The notes under the pieces were generated by a model. It did not search any database, had not been told where the DNA came from, and saw only the letters and a program-made list of their open reading frames with translations. Positions 1-5,809 of a stretch of 8,293 nt of DNA are shown piece by piece; the stretch's first letter is position 1, and each line of letters begins with the position of its first letter. Made by a program: the position numbers and the translations under genes. The stretch comes from Nocardioidaceae bacterium (GTDB lineage Bacteria; Actinomycetota; Actinomycetes; Propionibacteriales; Nocardioidaceae), in the NCBI GenBank assembly GCA_013811715.1, contig JACCUS010000355.1, forward strand, positions 1 through 8,293, read 5' to 3'.

Positions 1-1045
1 TCGCGATCAGGTAGCCCTCCTCGTCGACGCCGAGCGGCAGCTGCGGCAGCGACCGCGAGGCCGGGCCGAACAACACCTTGCCGTTGTCGGCCAGGGCGAA
101 CGTCGACTGGTGACACGGGCAGAGCACATTTTGGGTCTGCTGCTCCCACAGGCTGATCGGGCAGCCCAGGTGCGTGCAGATCTTGGAGTAGCACAAGATG
201 CCCTCCACGCCCCAGTTCTCCCGGTACGGAAGCGGGGTGATGTCGTCCGGGTGCATGCGCACCACGATCACCGCGGCCTTGGCCTTCGCGTTGTTGAGCT
301 TGGCGCCCTCGTACTGGGACGGGACGATCTCGCCGTTCGGCCCCTCGTGCTCGAAGAAGACGCCGGGCTCGGCGTTGATCAGCTCTCCCACCTGCATGTC
401 AGACGGCCTGATCGGCTCACCGGACACGTCCTCGACGACCCGCACGCCGCGGCGCCACACGGTCCGCTCCAACACGTTGCCGGGCAGCGGGCCGAGGTCG
501 CGCAGCAGCACGACTGCGGGCAGCCCCAATAGCGCCAGGCTGCCCAGCAGGCTGTTGCGGACGAGAGTACGGCGACCGAAGCCCGACTCCTCCGCCCCGG
601 CGGACACCGCCGCCAGGATCTCCTCACGATCGGCCTGACTGGACTCCGCGGAGTGGCGGTACTCCACGATCTCGTGGTCGGACATCAGCTTCTTGGCCCA
701 TTGGATGGCGCCGACACCGATGAGCAGCATCGCCAGACCAAACGTGAGACCGATGGCCAGGTTGTGGGCGCCCATGCCCATGAACACCGCGTCGTCGTCG
801 ACCGCGAAGAAGACCACGACGAACAACACCAGCAGCAGCGACGCGCCGACGAACATGCCGGCCACCTGCCGCTCCGCACGCCGCTCCATAGCCTCGTCGA
901 TGTCGGTGGGCCGCGGTTCGTGCTCGGGCAGACCAGGGTCGGCGATCGGCTCGGCCGGGTGCGCGGGGACGAGCGAGTCGTGCGGCTCGCCGTAGTCCTC
1001 CGGGTTGTCTTTCCCGGCCCGCTCGTGCGCAGAGTTGTCGCTCAT
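1..1045 (-). CDS. qcrA: Rieske iron-sulfur subunit of the cytochrome bc1 complex, QcrA (3' end cut off by window edge)
   Basis: This is the Rieske [2Fe-2S] subunit of the menaquinol:cytochrome c reductase, which passes electrons from menaquinol to the di-haem cytochrome QcrC. The 348 visible residues begin at ATG 1045-1043. A charged cytoplasmic N-terminus (1-58) is followed by three predicted membrane segments (about 62-82, 95-117 and 163-182), the actinobacterial arrangement; most other Rieske proteins have one. The cluster-binding boxes are complete: C290-T-H292-L-G-C295 and C309-P-C311-H312-Q-S. C295 and C311 are the expected disulfide pair. The reading frame is still open at base 1, in the sequence GVDEEGYLIA. 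Judging from the family, only some 15-20 residues are missing. The start codon overlaps the qcrC stop (ATGA, 1045-1042), so translation is probably coupled. qcrB would be expected next, to the left. Identity is nearly certain from the motifs and neighbours. Confidence 0.97.
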   Translation of the reverse strand, partial: MSDNSAHERAGKDNPEDYGEPHDSLVPAHPAEPIADPGLPEHEPRPTDIDEAMERRAERQVAGMFVGASLLLVLFVVVFFAVDDDAVFMGMGAHNLAIGLTFGLAMLLIGVGAIQWAKKLMSDHEIVEYRHSAESSQADREEILAAVSAGAEESGFGRRTLVRNSLLGSLALLGLPAVVLLRDLGPLPGNVLERTVWRRGVRVVEDVSGEPIRPSDMQVGELINAEPGVFFEHEGPNGEIVPSQYEGAKLNNAKAKAAVIVVRMHPDDITPLPYRENWGVEGILCYSKICTHLGCPISLWEQQTQNVLCPCHQSTFALADNGKVLFGPASRSLPQLPLGVDEEGYLIA

Positions 1046-1875
1046 CGGCCCTTCTTTCCCGCCCGTGCTCCATTATTGCCGATCCACACCGTCGCTCCAA
1101 CGAGCGAGCCGACTCCGACCAGCCAACCCCACAGCCCCTCGGTCACCGGGCCGCGGCTGCCGAGGTCGGAGCCGCCGTACGCGGGCTGATCCGTGAGCAC
1201 GTCGATGTAGGCGATGATGTCGCGCTTCTGCTGGGGGGAGAGCCCCTCGTCGGAGAAGACCGGCATCTGCTGGGGGCCGGTCAGCATCGCCTCGTACATG
1301 TACTTGGCCTCGACCCCCAGCAGGCTCGGCGCGTAGCGTCCGTTGGGGAGCGCGCCGCCGACGGCGGCGAAGTTGTGGCAGGCCGTGCAGTTGGTGAGGA
1401 AGAACTGCGCGCCGCGGGCGACCTCCTCGACGGACGCGTCGCTGGTGTCGTAGGCCTGCTCGGACGGGATGGCCGGGCCCGGGCCGAGGGAGGCGACGTA
1501 GGCGGCGAGTGCGGCCGTCTCCTCCTCGGAGTAGACCGGCTGCTTGCGCGGCGCCTGAGTGCCGGGCTGCTGGAACGGCATCCGCCCGGTGCCGACCTGG
1601 AAGTCGACGGCGGCCGCGCCCACCCCGATCAGCGGCGGCCCGTAGTTGCCCCCGGACTTGGTCTCGATGCCCTCGGCGTTGAGCCCGTGGCACGACGCGC
1701 AGCCGACGACGAACAGCTCACGACCCTCCGCGATCAGCTCGGTGTCCGCCCTGGTCGGCTCCTCCGCCACTGCCGGGCGTACGGCGGAGTACGCCACCGC
1801 CGCCGCCACCAGCCCGAGCAGCACGACCGCCAGACCCGCGAGCGGGTGCCGGCGACGTGTGGACCAGAACTTCAC
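1042..1875 (-). CDS. qcrC: Di-haem cytochrome c subunit of the bc1 complex, QcrC
   Basis: This 277-residue membrane-anchored cytochrome c carries electrons from the Rieske centre to cytochrome oxidase within the actinobacterial bc1-aa3 supercomplex, in place of a soluble cytochrome c. An N-terminal membrane or signal segment (about 11-33) precedes two cytochrome c domains. Their haem sites are C59-A-S-C62-H63 and C163-T-A-C166-H167, with likely axial methionines M99 (GRMP) and M204 (QMPVF). A C-terminal anchor spans about 248-266 and ends in a basic tail. I chose GTG 1875-1873 as the start: AGGAGG (1886-1881) lies 5 bases upstream and the protein then begins V/M-KFWSTRRRHP, a normal positively charged N-terminus. 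The frame stays open further upstream, but that part runs into ctaE and reads as out-of-frame ctaE. The gap from the ctaE stop is 19 bases; the downstream end overlaps qcrA by 4 bases. Confidence 0.97.
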   Translation of the reverse strand: MKFWSTRRRHPLAGLAVVLLGLVAAAVAYSAVRPAVAEEPTRADTELIAEGRELFVVGCASCHGLNAEGIETKSGGNYGPPLIGVGAAAVDFQVGTGRMPFQQPGTQAPRKQPVYSEEETAALAAYVASLGPGPAIPSEQAYDTSDASVEEVARGAQFFLTNCTACHNFAAVGGALPNGRYAPSLLGVEAKYMYEAMLTGPQQMPVFSDEGLSPQQKRDIIAYIDVLTDQPAYGGSDLGSRGPVTEGLWGWLVGVGSLVGATVWIGNNGARAGKKGR

Positions 1876-1880
1876 GAGGG

Positions 1881-1886
1881 CCTCCT
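1881..1886 (-). promoter_or_regulatory. Ribosome binding site deciding the qcrC start
   Basis: On the minus strand AGGAGG, inside GGGGAGGAGG, lies 5 bases before GTG 1875. It sits in the 19-base gap after the ctaE stop. It selects the GTG over an open upstream frame that would overlap ctaE. Confidence 0.85.
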
Positions 1887-1894
1887 CCCCAAGG

Positions 1895-2539
1895 TCACTG
1901 CAGCAGGTAGATGGTCGCGAACAAGGCGATCCAGACCACGTCGACGAAGTGCCAGTAGTACGACACAACGATGGAGGTGACCGCCTGCTCATGGGTGAAC
2001 GTCTTCGCCATGAAGGTGCGGCCCAGCACGAACAAGAACGCGATCAGGCCACCCGTGACATGGATGCCGTGGAAGCCGGTCGTGAGGTAGAAGACCGAGC
2101 CGTACGCCGACGACGGGATCGTGACATTCTCGCTGATCAGCGCCGCGTACTCCAACGCCTGGCCGGCGATGAAGAACGCGCCCATGACATAGGTGAGCAC
2201 GAACCACTCACGCAGCCCCCACTTGCCGACTTCGAGGACACCGCCGGAGCGTCCCACCTGACCGCGCTCGGCCGCGAAGACGCCGAGCTGGCAGGTCACC
2301 GAGCTGAGCACCAGCACCGTGGTGTTGACGGCGGCGAAGGGGACGTTGAGCTTCTCGGTCTCTTGCGCCCAGAGGTCGGGAGCGACACCGCGGATCGTGA
2401 AGTAGGCGGCGAACAGCGCGGCGAAGAACATGAGCTCGCTGGCAAGCCACACGATCGTGCCCACGCTGACCATGCTCGGACGGTCGTGCTGGCCGTAGAG
2501 CCGAGATGCGGGGATCGCCGTCGAAGTCGATGTCGCCAC
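1895..2539 (-). CDS. ctaE: Cytochrome c oxidase subunit III (aa3 type), CtaE
   Basis: This 214-residue subunit III of the aa3 terminal oxidase stabilises the catalytic core in the membrane and is part of the bc1-aa3 supercomplex. Five hydrophobic segments are visible, at about 24-49, 69-90, 111-133, 148-174 and 190-212. That is the short five-helix form usual in actinobacteria, rather than the seven helices of mitochondrial subunit III. Family hallmarks include [14 protein letters not shown] (34-47), [20 protein letters not shown] (112-131), FHGIHVTGG (156-164) and [10 protein letters not shown] (194-203). The start is GTG 2539-2537. No Shine-Dalgarno is present, but CATAAT lies exactly 6 bases upstream, so a leaderless transcript is likely. 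An ATG at 2547-2545 is out of frame. The gene leads the leftward ctaE-qcrC-qcrA operon. Confidence 0.97.
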   Translation of the reverse strand: MATSTSTAIPASRLYGQHDRPSMVSVGTIVWLASELMFFAALFAAYFTIRGVAPDLWAQETEKLNVPFAAVNTTVLVLSSVTCQLGVFAAERGQVGRSGGVLEVGKWGLREWFVLTYVMGAFFIAGQALEYAALISENVTIPSSAYGSVFYLTTGFHGIHVTGGLIAFLFVLGRTFMAKTFTHEQAVTSIVVSYYWHFVDVVWIALFATIYLLQ

Positions 2540-2551
2540 CCGGCCATTATG
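2540..2551 (-). promoter_or_regulatory. Predicted -10 element of a leaderless promoter for ctaE-qcrCA
   Basis: On the minus strand CATAAT (2551-2546) is followed by 6 bases (GGCCGG) and then the GTG start of ctaE. An actinobacterial -10 element (TANNNT-like) 6-7 bases before the start codon is the usual layout for a leaderless mRNA. The -35 position (about 2574-2569, TGCCGC) is a poor match. This is a prediction without expression data. Confidence 0.55.
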
Positions 2552-2553
2552 AC

Positions 2554-2567
2554 GGTCGGCACCGACC
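2554..2567. repeat. Perfect 14-bp palindrome in the ctaE/ctaG divergent promoter region
   Basis: GGTCGG-CA-CCGACC is a perfect inverted repeat with a 2-base centre. It begins 3 bases from the predicted ctaE -10 element, in its -35/-10 spacer, and lies 27 bases before the predicted -10 of the opposite ctaG promoter. The position would suit an operator shared by both transcripts. Short GC palindromes do arise by chance in DNA of this composition, so function is inferred only from placement. Confidence 0.4.
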
Positions 2568-2594
2568 AGCGGCAGCGCGACCCCCCGGTTTCCG

Positions 2595-2607
2595 TACCCT
2601 TGGTGGC
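2595..2607 (+). promoter_or_regulatory. Predicted -10 element of a leaderless promoter for the ctaG-like gene
   Basis: TACCCT (2595-2600) fits TANNNT and is followed by 7 bases and then the GTG start at 2608. There is no Shine-Dalgarno sequence, so a leaderless start is likely. No convincing -35 element is visible. Confidence is lower than for the opposing ctaE promoter. Confidence 0.4.
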
Positions 2608-3618
2608 GTGAGATTGCTGGCCCACACCGACAACGGCGAACAGGTGCCGGCCATCACCCTTGAGCGTGTCTTCACCGCCTGGGCCTTCGAGCCGGTGCCG
2701 CTGTTCCTGGTGGTGCTCGCGGCCGGGCTCTACCTGCTCGGACTCCGTGTCCTGCGGCGCCGTGGGGACCGCTGGCCGGCCTGGCGGACGGTCAGCTTCT
2801 GCGTCGGGGGGTTGGGCGCCCTCGTCCTCGCCACGTCGTCGTCCCTGGCGACCTACGACACCGTGCTGTTGAGCATGCACATGGTGCAGCACATGATGCT
2901 GTCGATGGTGGCGCCGGTCTTCTTGGCGTTGGGCGCCCCGGTGACACTGGCGCTGCGCACCCTTCCCGGCGGGGCGAGGCGCCGGCTGCTCGGCGTACTG
3001 CACAGCAAGGTGGCTGCGGTGCTGGCGTTCCCGCCGGTCGCGTTCGCGCTCTTCATCGTCAGCCCGTGGGCGCTGTACTTCTCCGGCTGGTACGACGCGA
3101 CGCTGCGCTCGGCCGCCCTGCACGATCTGCTGCACCTGCATTTCGTGGTGGTCGGCTGCCTGTTCTTCTGGCCGCTGCTGGGGCTGGACCCTGTGCCGGG
3201 TCGGGTGGTCTACCCGTTGCGGATGTTGACCGTCTTCGCGACGCTTCCGTTCCACGCGTTCTTGGGCGTCACGATCATGACGATGGAGGACCTGATCGCG
3301 GGGGAGTGGTACAGCTCGGCCAACCGGGACTGGCCGCCCAGCCCCACCGACGACCAGAACCTGGCCGGCGGCATCTTGTGGGGATCGGGTGAGGTGATCG
3401 GGATCGTCTTCTTCGGCGTCTTGTTCGTGCAGTGGGTGCGGCACAGCATGCGGGAGGCCGCACGTGAGGACCGGCGCATCGACCGCGCGGAGGCCGCGCA
3501 CTCTCGGAGTGTGGCACCTCGGCCGGGTGGCGGCTCCGGCGTGGACGAGGGCGGGGAGCCGGTAGCATCGCCGCAGCAGAGGACGTCCCCGCAGAGCAAG
3601 GCAGGTCACCGCCCATGA
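2608..3618 (+). CDS. ctaG: CtaG-family (Caa3_CtaG) cytochrome c oxidase assembly membrane protein
   Basis: This 336-residue polytopic membrane protein belongs to the Bacillus-type CtaG family (Caa3_CtaG), which is needed for assembly of a functional oxidase and is linked to copper handling. It is unrelated to Cox11, which is also called CtaG. About seven hydrophobic segments are visible (31-50, 61-80, 98-118, 136-152, 174-192, 203-224, 258-276). Family histidines, possible metal ligands, are H91 and H95 (MHMVQHMM), H172, H176 and H178 (LHDLLHLHF) and H216 (PFHAFLG). The hydrophilic tail (about 281-336) is charged, then Gly/Pro/Ser-rich, and looks unconserved. The start is GTG 2608; the frame extends upstream to 2506, but that would cross the ctaE start and read non-membrane sequence. 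The gene is divergent from ctaE and overlaps the next gene by ATGA (3615-3618). Family assignment is firm; the exact role is inferred. Confidence 0.9.
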   Translation: MRLLAHTDNGEQVPAITLERVFTAWAFEPVPLFLVVLAAGLYLLGLRVLRRRGDRWPAWRTVSFCVGGLGALVLATSSSLATYDTVLLSMHMVQHMMLSMVAPVFLALGAPVTLALRTLPGGARRRLLGVLHSKVAAVLAFPPVAFALFIVSPWALYFSGWYDATLRSAALHDLLHLHFVVVGCLFFWPLLGLDPVPGRVVYPLRMLTVFATLPFHAFLGVTIMTMEDLIAGEWYSSANRDWPPSPTDDQNLAGGILWGSGEVIGIVFFGVLFVQWVRHSMREAAREDRRIDRAEAAHSRSVAPRPGGGSGVDEGGEPVASPQQRTSPQSKAGHRP

Positions 3619-4010
3619 GGTTGCTGGTCTACAGCGACGACTCCAACACCCGCGCCGAGGTCATGTTGGCGCTGGGCAAGCGGCCGCACCCCGACCTGCC
3701 CGCCGTCCAGTACGTCGAGTGCGCCACCGAGCCGGTCGTGATCGCGACGATGGACGCCGGCGGCATCGACCTGGCGATCCTCGACGGAGAGGCGGTGCCC
3801 GCCGGCGGGATGGGGATATGCCGCCAGCTCAAGGACGAGATCTTCCGCTGCCCGCCCGTGCTGGTGCTGACCGGCCGCCTGGAGGACCGTTGGCTGGCGA
3901 CCTGGTCCCGAGCCGAGGCGGCCGTCTCACACCCGATCGACCCCCTCGAGCTCGCCGAGGCCGTGACGCAGCTGTTGAAGCCACCGGCCGACGTCGCCAC
4001 CACCGGCTAG
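3615..4010 (+). CDS. Single-domain response-regulator receiver-like protein, lacking the conserved Lys
   Basis: This 131-residue protein looks like a lone CheY-type receiver domain with no output domain. The acidic pair D8-D9 (LVYSDDS), the phospho-acceptor position D57 (LAILDGEA) and T86 (VLVLTG) are in the expected places. The lysine usually found in a K-P motif after strand 5 is replaced by H106 in SHPID. Lysine helps organise the phosphorylated aspartate, so phosphorylation may be altered or lost, and the domain may act as a pseudo-receiver. A 20-residue insertion-like stretch (about 21-31, KRPHPDLPAVQ) lies between helix 1 and strand 2. The ATG overlaps the stop of the upstream ctaG-like gene (ATGA), implying translational coupling. 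No histidine kinase is in the window. I know of no assigned function; similar small genes next to trpD seem familiar from related actinobacteria, but this is recollection rather than a search. Confidence 0.75.
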   Translation: MRLLVYSDDSNTRAEVMLALGKRPHPDLPAVQYVECATEPVVIATMDAGGIDLAILDGEAVPAGGMGICRQLKDEIFRCPPVLVLTGRLEDRWLATWSRAEAAVSHPIDPLELAEAVTQLLKPPADVATTG

Positions 4011-4036
4011 TGCTATCCGGCGCGACCACCACCGAC

Positions 4037-5071
4037 ATGACTGAGGCGACCTGGCCCGAGGTGTTGTCGGCCCTGATGGCCGGCACCGACCTCACGGCCG
4101 ACCAGACCGGGTGGGCGATGCGCCAGATCCTGGCCGGCGAGGCGACCCCTGCGCAGATCGCCGGCTTCGCGGTCGCTCTGCGGGCCAAGGGCGAGACGGT
4201 CGACGAGGTCGAGGGCCTGGTCGCCACCATGTACGACTTCGCCACCCCGGTGTCCTACGACGGTCGGGCCGTCGACGTGGTCGGCACCGGAGGCGACCGG
4301 GCGCACACCGTGAACATCTCGACGATGGCGGCGCTGGTGACCGCCGGTGCCGGAGTGCCGGTGGTCAAGCACGGCAACCGGGCGGCGTCGTCGTCGTGCG
4401 GTTCGGCCGACGTGCTGGAGGAGCTCGGCATCCCCCTCGACCTCGCGCCCTCGGCCGTCGAGGCGGTCGCGCGCGAGGTCGGCATCACATTCTGCTTCGC
4501 GCCGGTCTTCCACGCGGCGCTGCGGCACTCGGCGGCGGCACGTCGCGAGCTCGGCGTGGCCACCACCTTCAACTTCTTGGGGCCGCTGGCCAACCCGGCA
4601 CGCCCCGCTGCCCAGGCCGTCGGGGTGGCGGATGGGCGGATGGCGCCGATCATCGCGGGCGTGTTGGCGAAGCGCGGCGTCGAGGGGTTCGTGTTCCATG
4701 GCGACGACGGGCTCGACGAGCTGACCACGACCACCACCTCGCGGCTGTGGGCGATCGTGGGCGATGAGGTGAGCGAGCATCAGGTCGACCCCTCGGCCTT
4801 GGGGTTGGCCCTGACCGAGCCGGCAGCGCTCAAGGGCGGGGACGTCGCCTTCAACGCCGGGGCGGTGCGCCGTTTGCTGGGCGGTGACCGGTGGCCGGTG
4901 CGCGACGCCGTACTGCTGAACGCCGCCGCCGGGATCGCCGCCTACGACGCGGAGGACGCCTCGGTGGAGCAGCGCCTGCGCGGGGGACTCGTCCGCGCCG
5001 CGGATGCCGTGGACTCCGGAGCGGCCAGGGCCAAGCTCGACGACTGGGTCGCTGCCGCAGCGCGGGCCTAA
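4037..5071 (+). CDS. trpD: Anthranilate phosphoribosyltransferase, TrpD
   Basis: TrpD transfers phosphoribose from PRPP to anthranilate, the second committed step of tryptophan biosynthesis, in the cytoplasm. The 344-residue length is normal. A small helical N-terminal domain (1-70) precedes the phosphoribosyltransferase domain. Signatures are the PRPP loop G83-T-G-G-D87, N93-I-S-T96, K111-HGNRA-SSSCGSAD (KHGNRA 111-116), R170 at the anthranilate site (RRELG), FNFLGPLANPARP (178-190), and H221-GDDGLDE228 carrying the metal-binding Asp-Glu pair. I chose ATG 4037, although no Shine-Dalgarno is visible. GTG 4010-4012 is an in-frame alternative that overlaps the upstream stop (TAGTG) and would add nine residues. 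The gene sits alone, apart from other trp genes, as it does beside ctaE in mycobacteria. It appears co-transcribed with the ctaG-like and receiver genes. The catalytic set is complete, so it should be active. Confidence 0.97.
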   Translation: MTEATWPEVLSALMAGTDLTADQTGWAMRQILAGEATPAQIAGFAVALRAKGETVDEVEGLVATMYDFATPVSYDGRAVDVVGTGGDRAHTVNISTMAALVTAGAGVPVVKHGNRAASSSCGSADVLEELGIPLDLAPSAVEAVAREVGITFCFAPVFHAALRHSAAARRELGVATTFNFLGPLANPARPAAQAVGVADGRMAPIIAGVLAKRGVEGFVFHGDDGLDELTTTTTSRLWAIVGDEVSEHQVDPSALGLALTEPAALKGGDVAFNAGAVRRLLGGDRWPVRDAVLLNAAAGIAAYDAEDASVEQRLRGGLVRAADAVDSGAARAKLDDWVAAAARA

Positions 5072-5185
5072 TCCGCCAGGGACCCGAGCGGCGGCAATTC
5101 CTTCACCACCTCGGTGCCCGCCGGTCAATCAACACCGCAGCATCGATGGCCGTTCACACAGTGCCGCGGAAATGTTGCGTCGCGA
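5072..5185. other. Convergent intergenic gap between trpD and the RAM-domain gene
   Basis: These 114 bases separate two converging stop codons. I see no gene and no strong terminator hairpin. Base composition falls towards the right end (CTAAAGAAAAGG lies just inside the neighbouring gene). Confidence 0.6.
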
Positions 5186-5467
5186 CTATTCTTCTGCACC
5201 TAAAGAAAAGGCAGCCTCGAGGTCATGGGTCGAGTAGGCGCGGAAGGCGATATGGGTCTCGGTGGAGGTGACGCCAGGCACCTTGTTGATGCGGTCGGGC
5301 ACCAGGCTGGCGACGTCGTCATGGCGGCGTACCCGGATCAGTGCGATCAGGTCGATCTCGCCGGTCACCGAGTAGACCTCGCTGACGCCTTCCAGAGCAG
5401 CGATCTGGTCGGCTACTTCGGGGATCTGGGCTACCTCGGCCTTGATGAACACGATCGCGGTGATCAC
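5186..5467 (-). CDS. Stand-alone Lrp/AsnC-type ligand-binding (RAM) domain protein
   Basis: This 93-residue protein consists only of the alpha/beta ligand-binding, oligomerising domain of Lrp/AsnC regulators (RAM domain, AsnC_trans_reg). The N-terminal helix-turn-helix is absent. Visible features are strand 1 (ITAIVFIKAE, 2-11), helix 1 ending in ALEGVSEVYSVTGEIDLIALIRV (24-46) with the G36-x-x-D39 turn that shapes the ligand site in this family, and the final strand TETHIAFRAYS (69-79). Such proteins form dimers or octamers, bind amino acids, and may modulate full-length Lrp proteins or enzymes. The start is GTG 5467-5465, with AGGAGG (5477-5472) 4 bases upstream. A longer frame to 5503 would cross this ribosome binding site. 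The gene is convergent with trpD, so an amino-acid-sensing role near tryptophan synthesis is attractive but unproven. Confidence 0.88.
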   Translation of the reverse strand: MITAIVFIKAEVAQIPEVADQIAALEGVSEVYSVTGEIDLIALIRVRRHDDVASLVPDRINKVPGVTSTETHIAFRAYSTHDLEAAFSLGAEE

Positions 5468-5471
5468 GGTG

Positions 5472-5477
5472 CCTCCT
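5472..5477 (-). promoter_or_regulatory. Ribosome binding site deciding the RAM-domain gene start
   Basis: On the minus strand AGGAGG lies 4 bases before GTG 5467. It places the start after, rather than before, the preceding open frame, and gives a protein beginning V/M-ITAIVFIK, as expected for a stand-alone RAM domain. Confidence 0.8.
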
Positions 5478-5665
5478 GAGTGGGGTAGCCGCCGGCTTGA
5501 CAACGTCGCAGCGGTGGGTCGCGTCGTCGAAGCCTAGCCGAGCGACGACGAGAGGCTACGGGTGCCCGAGCGAATCCGCGACTTCGGGGTAATCAAAGGG
5601 TGTATTCCGTAACTCCAAGTAGCCTTTCAATTACGCAAAGTAGTAGTTTCGCAATGAGAGTTCTA

Positions 5666-5684
5666 AACCCTTGGCAAAAGGGTT
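5666..5684. repeat. Inverted repeat (operator candidate) overlapping the -35 of the secreted-protein promoter
   Basis: AACCCTT-GGCAA-AAGGGTT has perfect 7-bp arms around a 5-base centre. Outer bases TCTA (5662-5665) and TAGA (5688-5691) extend the symmetry, with a 3-base offset. The repeat covers the predicted -35 hexamer (5671-5676), where a bound repressor would block polymerase. A further half-site AAAGGGT lies at 5595-5601. It is too far upstream of the predicted transcription start to act as a terminator of a known gene and has no U-run. Confidence 0.45.
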
Positions 5685-5699
5685 ATCTAGACGTATCTT
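5671..5699 (+). promoter_or_regulatory. Predicted sigma-70-type promoter of the secreted-protein gene
   Basis: TTGGCA (5671-5676, 5 of 6 to TTGACA) and TATCTT (5694-5699, 4 of 6 to TATAAT) are separated by exactly 17 bases. Transcription would start near 5706, leaving a leader of about 100 bases before ATG 5810. It is the best promoter match I found in the window. Confidence 0.55.
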
Positions 5700-5809
5700 G
5701 GGTGAAGTCATGGGGGGTTCTGCTCCGAATGCATTGTCCCTGTTACCGCGACATACCGCTTGGACATGGCCGGAAACAGGCCAGCCACAATCGAGAGGCA
5801 TAGAGAGAC

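Larger units (their letters stand above)
5504..5809. other. AT-rich intergenic region between the RAM-domain gene and the secreted-protein gene
   Basis: This 306-base stretch holds no credible gene. It must contain the promoters of both divergent neighbours. Bases 5581-5700 contain 50 G+C of 120 (42%), against about 73% in a sampled line of trpD (4381-4440). It includes an inverted repeat of CGTCGTCG (5522-5529) and CGACGACG (5543-5550), a palindrome at 5666-5684 overlapping a predicted promoter, another AAAGGGT half-site at 5595-5601, and a small hairpin TGGCC/GGCCA (5767-5771/5779-5783) in the leader. The short open frames here (for example 5600-5803) lack a ribosome binding site and normal codon use for this genome. 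For the minus strand only a weak TAGGCT (5536-5531) resembles a -10 element. Confidence 0.7.

Noticed and set aside
2545..2547. ATG on the minus strand as an alternative ctaE start
   Set aside because: It is out of frame with ctaE (8 bases upstream of the GTG) and overlaps the predicted -10 element.
2296..3609. Long minus-strand open frame opposite the ctaG-like gene (437 codons)
   Set aside because: Low-complexity Arg/Gln/His-rich translation that runs through both ctaE and the divergent promoter region. The plus-strand frame encodes a recognisable membrane protein.
4013..5128. Long open frame on the minus strand opposite trpD (371 codons)
   Set aside because: It is a shadow of trpD in high-GC DNA. 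The translation is Arg/Gly/His-rich with no domain, while trpD on the other strand has all its catalytic motifs.
5522..5550. CGTCGTCG/CGACGACG inverted repeat as an operator or terminator
   Set aside because: The arms are simple CG-rich trinucleotide repeats with a 13-base spacer, easily expected by chance in this genome, and there is no U-run.
5666..5684. Reading the AACCCTT/AAGGGTT repeat as a transcription terminator
   Set aside because: No U-run follows it, no plus-strand gene ends upstream of it, and it lies directly on a well-spaced promoter.
5600..5803. 67-codon open frame upstream of the secreted-protein gene
   Set aside because: No ribosome binding site, and it spans the predicted promoter and AT-rich region. 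The translation shows no recognisable feature.
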